Both the position numbers and the translations under genes were made by a program. This document shows positions 20,101 through 31,747 of a stretch of 64,000 bases of DNA, in pieces; the stretch's first letter is position 1; each line of letters opens with the position of its first letter. Below the pieces are notes generated by a model. The model was not told where the DNA came from and did not search any database. It saw nothing but the letters and a program-made list of their open reading frames with translations. The stretch comes from Cladorhizidae sp. MBARI D1340-BT2 (taxonomy: Eukaryota > Porifera > Demospongiae > Poecilosclerida > Cladorhizidae): the NCBI GenBank assembly GCA_028752905.1, contig JAQNBH010000002.1, positions 38,260,975-38,324,974 of the forward strand, written 5' to 3'.

Positions 20101-23100
20101 AATTATGGGTACCAACTCTCTGGGGATGGCTTTTCTAATTGTGGGCACCATCTCTCTGGAGCTGGCTTTTCTAATTGCGGGCACGAACTCTCTTGGGCTG
20201 GCTTTTCTAATTATGGATACCAACTCTCTGGGGCAGGCTTTTCTAATTGTGGGCACCAACTCTCTGGGGTTGGCTTTTCTAATTATGGGTACCAACTCTC
20301 TGGGGATGGCTTTTCTAATTGTGGGCACCATCTCTCTGGGGCTGGCTTTTCTAATTGTGGGCACCAACTCTCTGGAGCTGGCTTTTCTAATTGTGGGCAC
20401 CAACTCTCTGGAGCTGGCTTTTCTAATTGTGGGCACCAACTCTCTGGGGCTGGCTTTTCTAATTGTGGACACCAACTCTCTGGGGCTGGCTTTTCTAATT
20501 GTGGGCACCAACTCTCTGGAGCTGGCTTTTCTAATTGTGGGCACCAACTCTCTGGGGTTGGCTTTTCTAATTGTGGGTACCATCTCTCTGGGGCTGGTTT
20601 TTCTAATTGTGGGCACCAACTCTCTGGAGCTGGCTTTTCTAATTGTTGGCACCAACTCTCTGGGGCTGGCTTTTCTAATTGTGGGCACCAACTCTCTGGG
20701 GCTGGCTTTTCTAATTGTGGGCACCAACTCTCTGGGGGTGGCTTTTCTAATTGTGTGCACCAACTCTCTGGGGCAGGCTTTTCTAATTGTGGGCACCAAC
20801 TCTCTGGGGGTGGCTTTTCTAATTGTGTGCACCAACTCTCTGGGGCAGGCTTTTCTAATTGTGGGCACCAACTCTCTGGGGCTGGTTTTTCTAATTGTGG
20901 GCACCAACTCTCTGGGGCTTGCTTTTCTAATTGCGGGCACGAACTCTCTTGGGCTTGCTTTTCTAATTGCGGGCACGAACTCTCTTGGGCTGGCTTTTCT
21001 AATTATGGATACCAACTCTCTGGGGCAGACTTTTCTAATTGTGGGCACCAACTCTCTGGGGTTGGCTTTTCTAATTATGGGTACCAACTCTCTGGGGATG
21101 GCTTTTCTAATTGTGGGCACCATCTCTCTGGGGCTTGCTTTTCTAATTGTGGGCAACAACTCTCTGGAGCTGGCATTTCTAATTATTGGCACCAACTCTC
21201 TGGGGCTGGCTTTTCTAATTGTGGGCACCAACTCTCTGGGGCTGGCTTTTCTAATTGTGGGCACCAACTCTCTGGGGCTGGCTTTTCTAATTGTGGGCAC
21301 CAACTCTTGGGCTGGCTTTTCTAATTGTGGGCACCAACTCTCGGGGGGCTGGCTTTTCTAATTGTGGGCACCAACTCTCTGGGGCTGGCTTTTCTAATTG
21401 TGGGCACCAACTCTCTGGGGCTGGCTTTTCTAATTGTGGGCACCAACTCTCTGGGGCTGGCTTTTCTAATTGTGGGCACCAACTCTCTGGGGCTGGCTTT
21501 TCTAATTGTGGGCACAAACTCTCTGGAGCTGGCTTTTCTAATTGTGGGCACCAACTCTCTGGAGCTGGCTTTTCTAATTGTGGTCACCAACTCTCTGGGG
21601 CTGGCTTTTTTAATTGTGGGCACCAACTCTCTGGGGCTGGCTTTTCTAATTGTGGGCACCAACTCTCTGGGGCTGGCTTTTCTAATTGTGGGCACCAACT
21701 CTCTGGGGCTGGCTTTTCTAATTGTGGGCCAACTCTCTGGGGGCTGGATTTTCTAATTGTGGGCACCAACTCTCTGGGGGCTGGATTTTCTAATTGTGGG
21801 CACCAACTCTCTGGGGCTGGCTTTTCTAATTGTGGGCACCAACTCTATGGGGCTGGCTTTTCTAATTGTGGTCACCAACTCTCTGGGGCTGGCTTTTCTA
21901 ATTGTGGGCACAAACTCTCTGGGGCTGGCTTTTCTAATTGTTGGCACCAACTCTCTGGGGCTGGCTTTTCTAATTGTGGGCACCAACTCTCTGGGGCTTG
22001 CTTTTCTAATTGTGGGCACAAACTCTCTGGGGCTGGCTTTTCTAATTGTGGGCACCAACTCTCTGGGGCCGGCTTTTCTAATTGTGCACCAACTCTCTGG
22101 GGCTGGCTTTTCTAATTGTGGGCACCAACTCTCTGGGGCTGGCTTTTCTAATTGTAGGAACCAACTCTCTCGGGTTGGCTTTTCTAATTGTGGGCACCAA
22201 CTCTCTGGGGCTGGCTTTTCTAATTGTGGTCACCAACTCTCTGGGGCTGGCTTTTCTAACTGTGGGCACCAACTCTCTGGGGATGGCTTTTCTAATTGTG
22301 GGCACCAACTCTCTGAGGTTGGCTTTTCTAATTGTGGGCACCGACTCTCTGGGGCTGGCTTTTCTAATTGTGGGCACCAACTCTCTGGGGCTGGCTTTTC
22401 TAATTGTGGCCACCATCTCTCTGGGGCTAGCTTTTCTAATTGCGGGATTTTCTAATTGTGGGTACAAACTCTATGGAGCTGGCTTTTCTAATTGTTGGCT
22501 CCAACTCTCTGGGGCTGGCTTTTCTAATTGTGCTCTGGGGCTGGTTTTTCTAATTTTGGGCACCAACTCTCTGGAGCTGGCTTTTCTAATTGTGCTCTGG
22601 GGCTGGTTTTTCTAATTGTGGGCACCAACTCTCTGGAGCTGGCTTTTCTAATTGTTGGCACCAACTCTCTGGGGCTGGCTTTTCTAATTGCGTGCACCAA
22701 CTCTCTGGGGCTTGCTTTTCTAATTGTGGGTACCAACTCTCTGGGGCAGGCTTTTCTAATTGTGGGCACCAACTCTCTGGGGCTGGCTTTTCTAATTATG
22801 GGTACCAACTCTCTGGGGATGGCTTTTCTAATTGTGGGCACAAACTCTCTGGGGCTGGCTTTTCTAATTGTGGGCACCATCTCTCTGGGGCTGGTTTTTC
22901 TAATTGTGGGCACCAACTCTCTGGAGCTGGCTTTTCTAATTGTGGGTACCATCTCTCTGGGGCTGGTTTTTCTAATTGTGGGCACCAACTCTCTGGAGCT
23001 GGCTTTTCTAATTGTTGGCACCAACTCTCTGGGGCTGGCTTTTCTAATTGTGGGCACCAACTCTCTGGGGCTGGCTTTTCTAATTGTGGGCACCAACTCT

Positions 23101-26100
23101 CTGGGGGTGGCTTTTCTAATTGTGTGCACCAACTCTCTGGGGCAGGCTTTTCTAATTGTGGGCACCAACTCTCTGGGGGTGGCTTTTCTAATTGTGTGCA
23201 CCAACTCTCTGGGGCAGGCTTTTCTAATTGTGGGCACCAACTCTCTGGGGCTGGTTTTTCTAATTGTGGGCACCAACTCTCTGGGGCTTGCTTTTCTAAT
23301 TGCGGGCACAAACTCTCTTGGGCTGGCTTTTCTAATTATGGATACCAACTCTCTGGGGCAGGCTTTTCTAATTGTGGGCACCAACTCTCTGGGGTTGGCT
23401 TTTCTAATTATGGGTACCAACTCTCTGGGTATTGCTTTTCTAATTGTGGGCACTATCTCTCTGGGGCTGGCTTTTCTAATTGTGGGCACCAACTCTCTGG
23501 AGCTGGCTTTTCTAATTGTGGGCACCAACTCTCTGGAACTGGCTTTTCTAATTGTGGGCACCAACTCTCTGGGGCTGGCTTTTCTAATTGTGGACACCAA
23601 CTCTCTGGGGCTGGCTTTTCTAATTGTGGGCACCAACTCTCTGGAGCTGGCTTTTCTAATTGTGGGCACCAACTCTCTGGGGTTGGCTTTTCTAATTGTG
23701 GGCACCAACTCTCTGGAGCTGGCTTTTCTAATTGTGCACCAACTCTCTGGGGCTGGCTTTTCTAATTGTGGGCACCAACTCTCTGGGGCTGGCTTTTCTA
23801 ATTGTAGGCACCAACTCTCTCGGGTTGGCTTTTCTAATTGTGGGCACCAACTCTCTGGGGCTGGCTTTTCTAATTGTGGTCACCAACTCTCTGGGGCTGG
23901 CTTTTCTAACTGTGGGCACCAACTCTCTGGGGATGGCTTTTCTAATTGTGGGCACCAACTCTCTGAGGTTGGCTTTTCTAATTGTGGGCACCGACTCTCT
24001 GGGGCTGGCTTTTCTAATTGTGGGCACCAACTCTCTGGGGCTGGCTTTTCTAATTGTGGGCACCATCTCTCTGGGGCTAGCTTTTCTAATTGCGGGATTT
24101 TCTAATTGTGGGTACAAACTCTATGGAGCTGGCTTTTCTAATTGTGGGCTCCAACTCTCTGAGGCTGGCTTTTCTAATTGTGGGTACCATCTCTCTGGGG
24201 CTGGTTTTTCTAATTGTGGGCACCAACTCTCTGGAGCTGGCATTTCTAATTATTGGCACCAACTCTCTGGGGCTGGCTTTTCTAATTGTGGGCACCAACT
24301 CTCTGGGGCTGGCTTTTCTAAATGTGTACACCAACTCACTGATGATGGCTTTTCTAATTGCGTGCACCAACTCTCTGGGGCTTGCTTTTCTAATTGTGGG
24401 CACCAACTCTCTGGGGCTGGCTTTTCTAATTATGGGTACCAACTCTCTGGGGATGGCTTTTCTAATTGTGGGTACCAACTCTCTGGGGCAGGCTTTTCTA
24501 ATTGTGGGCACCAACTCTCTGGGGCTGGCTTTTCTAATTATGGGTACCAACTCTCTGGGGATGGCTTTTCTAATTGTGGGCACAAACTCTCTGGGGCTGG
24601 CTTTTCTAATTGTGGGTACCATCTCTCTGGGGCTGGTTTTTCTAATTGTGGGCACCAACTCTCTGGAGCTGGCTTTTCTAATTGTGGGCACCAACTCTCT
24701 GGGGCTGGCTTTTCTAATTGTGGGCACCAACTCTCTGGGGCTGGCTTTTCTAATTGTGGGCACCAACTCTATGGGGCTGGCTTTTCTAATTGTGGTCACC
24801 AACTCTCTGCGGCTGGCTTTTCTAATTGTGGGCACAAACTCTCTGGGGCTGGCTTTTCTAATTGTTGGCACCAACTCTCTGGGGCTTGCTTTTCTAATTG
24901 TGGGCACAAACTCTCTGGGGCTGGCTTTTCTAATTGTGGGCACCAACTCTCTGGGGCCGGCTTTTCTAATTGTGCACCAACTCTCTGGGGCTGGCTTTTC
25001 TAATTGTGGGCACCAACTCTCTGGGGCTGGCTTTTCTAATTGTAGGAACCAACTCTCTCGGGTTGGCTTTTCTAATTGTGGGCACCAACTCTCTGGGGCT
25101 GGCTTTTCTAATTGTGGTCACCAACTCTCTGGGGCTGGCTTTTCTAACTGTGGGCACCAACTCTCTGGGGATGGCTTTTCTAATTGTGGGCACCAACTCT
25201 CTGAGGTTGGCTTTTCTAATTGTGGGCACCGACTCTCTGGGGCTGGCTTTTCTAATTGTGGGCACCAACTCTCTGGGGCTGGCTTTTCTAATTGTGGGCA
25301 CCATCTCTCTGGGGCTAGCTTTTCTAATTGCGGGATTTTCTAATTGTGGGTACAAACTCTATGGAGCTGGCTTTTCTAATTGTTGGCACCAACTCTCTGG
25401 GGCTGGCTTTTCTAATTGTGGGCACCAACACTCTGGGGCTGGCTTTTCTAAATGTGTACACCAACTCACTGATGATGGCTTTTCTAATTGCGTGCACCAA
25501 CTCTCTGGGGCAGGCTTTTCTAATTGTGGGCACCAACTCTCTGGGGATGGCTTTTCTAATTATGGGTACCAACTCTCTGGGGATGGCTTTTCTAATTGTG
25601 GGCACAAACTCTCTGGGGCTGGCTTTTCTAATTGTGGGCACCATCTCTCTGGGGCTGGATTTTCTAATTGTGGGCACCAACTCTCTGGAGCTGGCTTTTC
25701 TAATTGTGGGAACCATCTCTCTGGGGCTGGTTTTTCTAATTGTGGGCACCAACTCTCTGGAGCTGGCTTTTCTAATTGTGGGCACCAACTCTCTGGGGCT
25801 GGCTTTTCTAATTGTGGGCACCAACTCTCTGGGGCTGGCTTTTCTAATTGTGGGCACCAACTCTCTGGGGGTGGCTTTTCTAATTGTGTGCACCAACTCT
25901 CTGGGGCAGGCTTTTCTAATTGTGGGCACCAACTCTCTGGGGGTGGCTTTTCTAATTGTGTGCACCAACTCTCTGGGGCAGGCTTTTCTAATTGTGGGCA
26001 CCAACTCTCTGGGGCTGGTTTTTCCAATTGTGGGCACCAACTCTCTGGGGCTTGCTTTTCTAATTGCGGGCACAAACTCTCTTGGGCTGGCTTTTCTAAT

Positions 26101-29100
26101 TATGGATACCAACTCTCTGGGGCAGGCTTTTCTAATTGTGGGCACCAACTCTCTGGGGTTGGCTTTTCTAATTATGGGTACCAACTCTCTGGGGATTGCT
26201 TTTCTAATTGTGGGCACCATCTCTCTGGGGCTGGCTTTTCTAATTGTGGGCACCAACTCTCTGGAGCTGGCTTTTCTAATTGTGGGCACCAACTCTCTGG
26301 AGCTGGCTTTTCTAATTGTGGGCACCAACTCTCTGGGGCTGGCTTTTCTAATTGTGGACACCAACTCTCTGGGGCTGGCTTTTCTAATTGTGGGCACCAA
26401 CTCTCTGGAGCTGGCTTTTCTAATTGTGGGCACCAACTCTCTGGGGTTGGCTTTTCTAATTGTGGGCACCAACTCTCTGGAGCTGGCTTTTCTAATTGTG
26501 CACCAACTCTCTGGGGCTGGCTTTTCTAATTGTGGGCACCAACTCTCTGGGGCTGGCTTTTCTAATTGTAGGCACCAACTCTCTCGGGTTGGCTTTTCTA
26601 ATTGTGGGCACCAACTCTCTGGGGCTGGCTTTTCTAATTGTGGTCACCAACTCTCTGGGGCTGGCTTTTCTAACTGTGGGCACCAACTCTCTGGGGATGG
26701 CTTTTCTAATTGTGGGCACCAACTCTCTGAGGTTGGCTTTTCTAATTGTGGGCACCGACTCTCTGGGGCTGGCTTTTCTAATTGTGGGCACCAACTCTCT
26801 GGGGCTGGCTTTTCTAATTGTGGGCACCATCTCTCTGGGGCTAGCTTTTCTAATTGCGGGATTTTCTAATTGTGGGTACAAACTCTATGGAGCTGGCTTT
26901 TCTAATTGTGGGCTCCAACTCTCTGGGGCTGGTTTTTCTAATTTTGGGCACCAACTCTCTGGAGCTGGCATTTCTAATTATTGGCACCAACTCTCTGGGG
27001 CTGGCTTTTCTAATTGTGGGTACCATCTCTCTGGGGCTGGTTTTTCTAATTGTGGGCACCAACTCTCTGGAGCTGGCATTTCTAATTATTGGCACCAACT
27101 CTCTGGGGCTGGCTTTTCTAATTGTGGGCACCAACTCTCTGGGGCTGGCTTTTCTAAATGTGTACACCAACTCACTGATGATGGCTTTTCTAATTGCGTG
27201 CACCAACTCTCTGGGGCTTGCTTTTCTAATTGTGGGCACCAACTCTCTGGGGCTGGCTTTTCTAATTATGGGTACCAACTCTCTGGGGATGGCTTTTCTA
27301 ATTGTGGGCACCAACTCTCTGGGGCTGGCTTTTCTAATTGTGGGCACCAACTCTCTGGGGCTGGCTTTTCTAATTATGGGTACCAACTCTCTGGGGATGG
27401 CTTTTCTAATTGTGGGCACAAACTCTCTGGGGCTGGCTTTTCTAATTGTGGGTACCATCTCTCTGGGGCTGGTTTTTCTAATTGTGGGCACCAACTCTCT
27501 GGAGCTGGCTTTTCTAATTGTGGGTACCATCTCTCTGGGGCTGGTATTTCTAATTGTGGGCACCAACTCTCTGGAGCTGGCTTTTCTAATTGTTGGCACC
27601 AACTCTCTGGGGCTGGCTTTTCTAATTGTGGGCACCAACTCTCCGGGGCTGGCTTTTCTAATTGTGCACCAACTCTCTGGGGCTGGCGTTTCTAATTGTG
27701 GGCACCAACTCTCTGGGGCTGGCTTTTCTAATTGTAGGCACCAACTCTCTCGGGTTGGCTTTTCTAATTGTGGGCACCAACTCTCTGGGGCTGGCTTTTC
27801 TAATTGTGGTCACCAACTCTCTGGGGCTGGCTTTTCTAACTGTGGGCACCAACTCTCTGGGGATGGCTTTTCTAATTGTGGGCACCAACTCTCTGAGGTT
27901 GGCTTTTCTAATTGTGGGCACCGACTCTCTGGGGCTGGCTTTTCTAATTGTGGGCACCAACTCTCTGGGGCTGGCTTTTCTAATTGTGGGCACCATCTCT
28001 CTGGGGCTAGCTTTTCTAATTGCGGGATTTTCTAATTGTGGGTACAAACTCTATGGAGCTGGCTTTTCTAATTGTGGGCTCCAACTCTCTGGGGCTGGTT
28101 TTTCTAATTTTGGGCACCAACTCTCTGGAGCTGGCATTTCTAATTATTGGCACCAACTCTCTGGGGCTGGCTTTTCTAATTGTGGGTACCATCTCTCTGG
28201 GGCTGGTTTTTCTAATTGTGGGCACCAACTCTCTGGAGCTGGCATTTCTAATTATTGGCACCAACTCTCTGGGGCTGGCTTTTCTAATTGTGGGCACCAA
28301 CTCTCTGGGGCTGGCTTTTCTAAATGTGTACACCAACTCACTGATGATGGCTTTTCTAATTGCGTGCACCAACTCTCTGGGGCTTGCTTTTCTAATTGTG
28401 GGCACCAACTCTCTGGGGCTGGCTTTTCTAATTATGGGTACCAACTCTCTGGGGATGGCTTTTCTAATTGTGGGTACCAACTCTCTGGGGCAGGCTTTTC
28501 TAATTGTGGGCACCAACTCTCTGGGGCTGGCTTTTCTAATTATGGGTACTGTACCAACTCTCTGGGGATGGCTTTTCTAATTGTGGGCACAAACTCTCTG
28601 GGGCTGGCTTTTCTAATTGTGTGCACCAACTCTCTGGGGCAGGCTTTTCTAATTGTGGGCACCAACTCTCTGGGGCTGACTTTTCTAATTATGGATACCA
28701 ACTCTCTGGGGCTTGCTTTTCTAATTGCGGGCACAAACTCTCTTGGGCTGGCTTTTCTAATTATGGAAACCAACTCTCTGGGGCAGACTTTTCTAATTGT
28801 GGGCACCAACTCTCTGGGGTTGGCTTTTCTAATTGTGGGTACCAACTCTCTGGGGGTGGCTTTTCTAATTGTGGGCACCATCTCTCTGGGGCTGGCTTTT
28901 CTAATTGTGGGCACCAACTCTCTGGAGCTGGCTTTTCTAATTGTGGGCACCAACTCTCTGGAGCTGGCTTTTCTAATTGTGGGCACCAACTCTCTGGGGC
29001 TGGCTTTTGTAATTGTGGGCACCAACTCTCTGGGGCTGGCTTTTCTAATTGTGGGCACCAACTCTCTGGAGCTGGCTTTTCTAATTGTGGGCACCAACTC

Positions 29101-29266
29101 TCTGGAGCTGGCTTTTCTAATTGTGGGCACCAACTCTCTGGGGCTGGCTTTTCTAATTGTGGGCACCAACTCTCTGGGGCTGGCTTTTGTAATTGTGGGC
29201 ACCAACTCTCTGGAGCTGGCTTTTCTAATTGTGGTCACCAACTCTTTGGGGTTGGCTTTTCTTTTT
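17158..29266. repeat. 12.1-kb array of a 36-bp minisatellite, about 336 copies
   Basis: The unit GGCTTTTCTAATTGTGGGCA plus CCAACTCTCTGGGGCT (36 bp) fills 12 kb. Substitutions recur in many copies (GAGCT, GGCAGG, GGGATG, TATGGGTACC, GTGTGCACC, CACCATC). Rare units with indels change phase. Because the unit is twelve codons long and stop-free in several frames of both strands, open frames up to 819 codons arise with periods such as LAFLIVGTNSLG, GFSNCGHQLSGA or RELVPTIRKASP. Overlapping frames on both strands with no independent coding signal indicate that this is not protein-coding. Confidence 0.97.
18861..28047. repeat. Six near-identical 390-bp higher-order blocks within the 36-bp array
   Basis: Blocks at 18861-19250, 22078-22467, 23728-24117, 24966-25355, 26492-26881 and 27658-28047 share the same ordered series of variant units. 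Each opens with a short unit reading AATTGTGCACCAAC and closes with ATTGCGGGATTTTCTAATTG. Start-to-start distances are 3217, 1650, 1238, 1526 and 1166 bp. The sequence between blocks also shares variant strings, so the array grew by repeated kilobase-scale duplication. Confidence 0.9.
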
Positions 29267-29748
29267 TAATTACAATTATATGTTATTATCACTGGCAAGC
29301 TAAGTGATCTCCCACTGAATTGTGAGTGGGAAAGTGCATATTGCCATGTTTGGCTGGATGTGGTGATGTATCTATCTATCTATCTTCCTGGATGTCCTCC
29401 CGTGACAAACATGAATGGATAAAATTGGATTGTGTGCACCTTCTTCCCAGGCAGTAGTTGTGGCATAAATTACTGATGATGGAGCACACACTCAACACAC
29501 ACACAGTATAAAATACACTCAAGTCTGCAAACTGTCTCTCTTGAGAATGTCTGAGCTTCTTGTCAGCTTCTGGTCTGCTGTGGCCACAGCTCTGCCTGAT
29601 GGCCGCACTCGTAGTGTGCTTCCCTCCCCTACAGGCCAGCCTGTTGTGGTGTGGGGCATCTGGTTGTGCAGCCAGGCAGAAGGATGTCCTCTGTAAGCAC
29701 CTCCATTATATCTGCACTTCTCTGCTGTGATAGACAACAACACAACAA
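29267..29748. other. Spacer, no gene seen
   Basis: Unique sequence after the 36-bp array. A stretch at about 29723-29750 (TAGACAACAACACAACAAG) resembles the 40-bp unit found upstream of the NLR gene. No supported reading frame. Confidence 0.5.
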
Positions 29749-30026
29749 GTGCCAGTACATAACACACATGGACACTAGTTTTTCTGTAGTGCCAGTACAT
29801 AACACACATGGACACTAGTTTTTCTGCAGTGCCAGTACATAACACACATGGACACTAGTTTTTCTGCAGTGCCAGTACATAACACACATGGACACTAGTT
29901 TTTCTGCAGTGCCAGTACATAACACACATGGACACTAGTTTTTCTGCAGTGCCAGTACATAACACACATGGACACTAGTTTTTCTGCAGTGCCAGTACAT
30001 AACACACATGGACACTAGTTTTTCTG
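29749..30026. repeat. 40-bp minisatellite, seven copies
   Basis: GTGCCAGTACATAACACACA plus TGGACACTAGTTTTTCTGCA repeats seven times almost without change. The period equals that of the NLR-upstream array, but the core sequence differs. Confidence 0.95.
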
Positions 30027-30780
30027 GAACATTTATCTCAGCAGCTTGCAGCTGCTTGTAAGAGTGGCTGGTGTGTGCTGCTAGGCAACCATTGTCTGAT
30101 GCCCTGAGGGCTTGTGTGAGCATCTACACACCTCCAAAGTGGCCCAGCCAACATTATCATGGTGGGTGTGAGGCTGGCCAACCTTGCCAGACCTAGAGAT
30201 AGCTCTCATCATCACCCTGACCCAATACCTGCCCAGACACCCTCATGGGATTCAGACCCTCACATTTTAATTAGGCATGCTCCCTCCCTCCTTCCCATAT
30301 TGGCTGCCCTCCAAACAAAACCACTTGAGTAAAGTGTAAAGGAGCACTAATGAATGCCCAACAGCTACTGTCCCATCCAACACAGCCTGCAGCTAGTGTA
30401 TGTGTGTGTGTATGTGTGTGTGTGTGTGTATGTGTGTGTGTGCTCCCCCTGATGCTTATGAATTATGCCTGCCATTAGCCTGCCCTCACTGGGCACAGCT
30501 CAAGCTATGCAAGTGTCCTTGCTGTTTGCTGCTGACCTTGCCCATGGCCTTCATTCTTCCCTTCCTTCTCTCTCCAGGTCTCCTCCACTTCCCTGTGGGC
30601 ATGGCAAGTGTCTGTGAGGGCAGAGAGGCTGATCAGCTGCTGTGCTCAGGGAGACTGTCTGGGGAGGCTGAAATACTCACAGACATCTGGAGAAGAGACA
30701 ATTCTAGTCACTAGCTACAACAATATAACTCTAAATACTGAACATGTATTTATATAGTGTTCTATAGAGGCAACACTTAA
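30027..30780. other. Spacer with TG microsatellite
   Basis: Unique sequence. 30270-30365 resembles 16140-16240. A TG/TATG microsatellite lies at 30397-30443. The 104-codon plus-strand frame beginning in the microsatellite has no recognisable domain. Confidence 0.5.
30397..30443. repeat. TG/TATG microsatellite
   Basis: (TG)n interrupted by three TATG steps. Confidence 0.95.
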
Positions 30781-31697
30781 GGGAGGCTTTTACCATTTCT
30801 GGGGTGGTCGACACAACTTGTCATAACTTTTTTATTTATTTCTCAATGCAGGTGAAATTTTATCAAGATGCAGTGTATTGAATGTGCTTTCTTTTGATAT
30901 GCTCAGATTTTGCATATCTACTACCTAGGTGAAGTTATGGATCCCACCTCAGTATCAGGGGCAAATATTCTAACTCATGGCCACTTAGTCCTAACCACTT
31001 CCCACTTAGGAAGTGCTTAGAGTGATCATAGAAGTGAAAAGTGAATGGCTAAAAATATCATTAGCACAACAACTGAATTTTAAGAGAGGTCAACCTGAAG
31101 TTCTAAACATGGTATGTATATCCATATGCATACCTTCACCATGGATGGACTTAAACATGTTTTAATCATTCACTTTCTAGAGCAGGGAAAGGGCTTTCAA
31201 ATGATATATTAAAATCTTGTATACATTAAAAAATGAGCAAGTTAGAATATTTCCAGATTTGGAAACAGTGATTTTCAGGAGAAGCCATGAAAAGTGGGTG
31301 TGTTTTGGGGTTTTTTTTTGGTTGGTAAAAATCGAAATGATGACGGTTGCCTGACAGGATGTACAGATCATGTGATGACAGCACATGGCTGCGTGGTAAC
31401 TATGGTAATTGGAAGCTTACTGAGAGCTTCATTTAGAGTCCTTTTCCAGACTTCTATCATGAGAACAGTTAGGGAGATACGCTTACCTTTGGCAGGAGCA
31501 CCGTTTTCAAGATTCAAACGGTATTTTGTATATAGCTTGATAATGTGAAATAGAATGCACAAAAAGGTGCATAACTTCATAATGGAGCATTGAAATACTC
31601 TGAAACTTGAAACATAACAACTACATGCATCAAGGTATAGAACAGAGCAATAAAAAAATAAAAAATTTAAATAAATAAAAAATGGTAAAAGCCTCCC
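30781..31697. mobile_element. Possible 917-bp TIR element (weak)
   Basis: GGGAGGCTTTTACCATT at 30781-30797 is matched perfectly in inverted orientation by AATGGTAAAAGCCTCCC at 31681-31697. The interior has no transposase-like frame. No convincing target-site duplication was found (TTAA precedes the left end, CTGC follows the right). It may be a non-autonomous element or a chance 17-bp inverted pair. Confidence 0.35.
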
Positions 31698-31747
31698 CTG
31701 CCATGAGTTGTATAATATTTTTTGACTAAATTTCATTTTCCCATGTG

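Noticed and set aside
17116..29307. Dozens of long frames in the 36-bp array, including an 819-codon one
   Set aside because: They are open in several frames on both strands with no start context, non-repeat domain or splice signals; a repeat artefact.
30400..30714. 104-codon frame as a Cys-rich peptide gene
   Set aside because: Its first 15 codons are the TG microsatellite and the rest matches no family.
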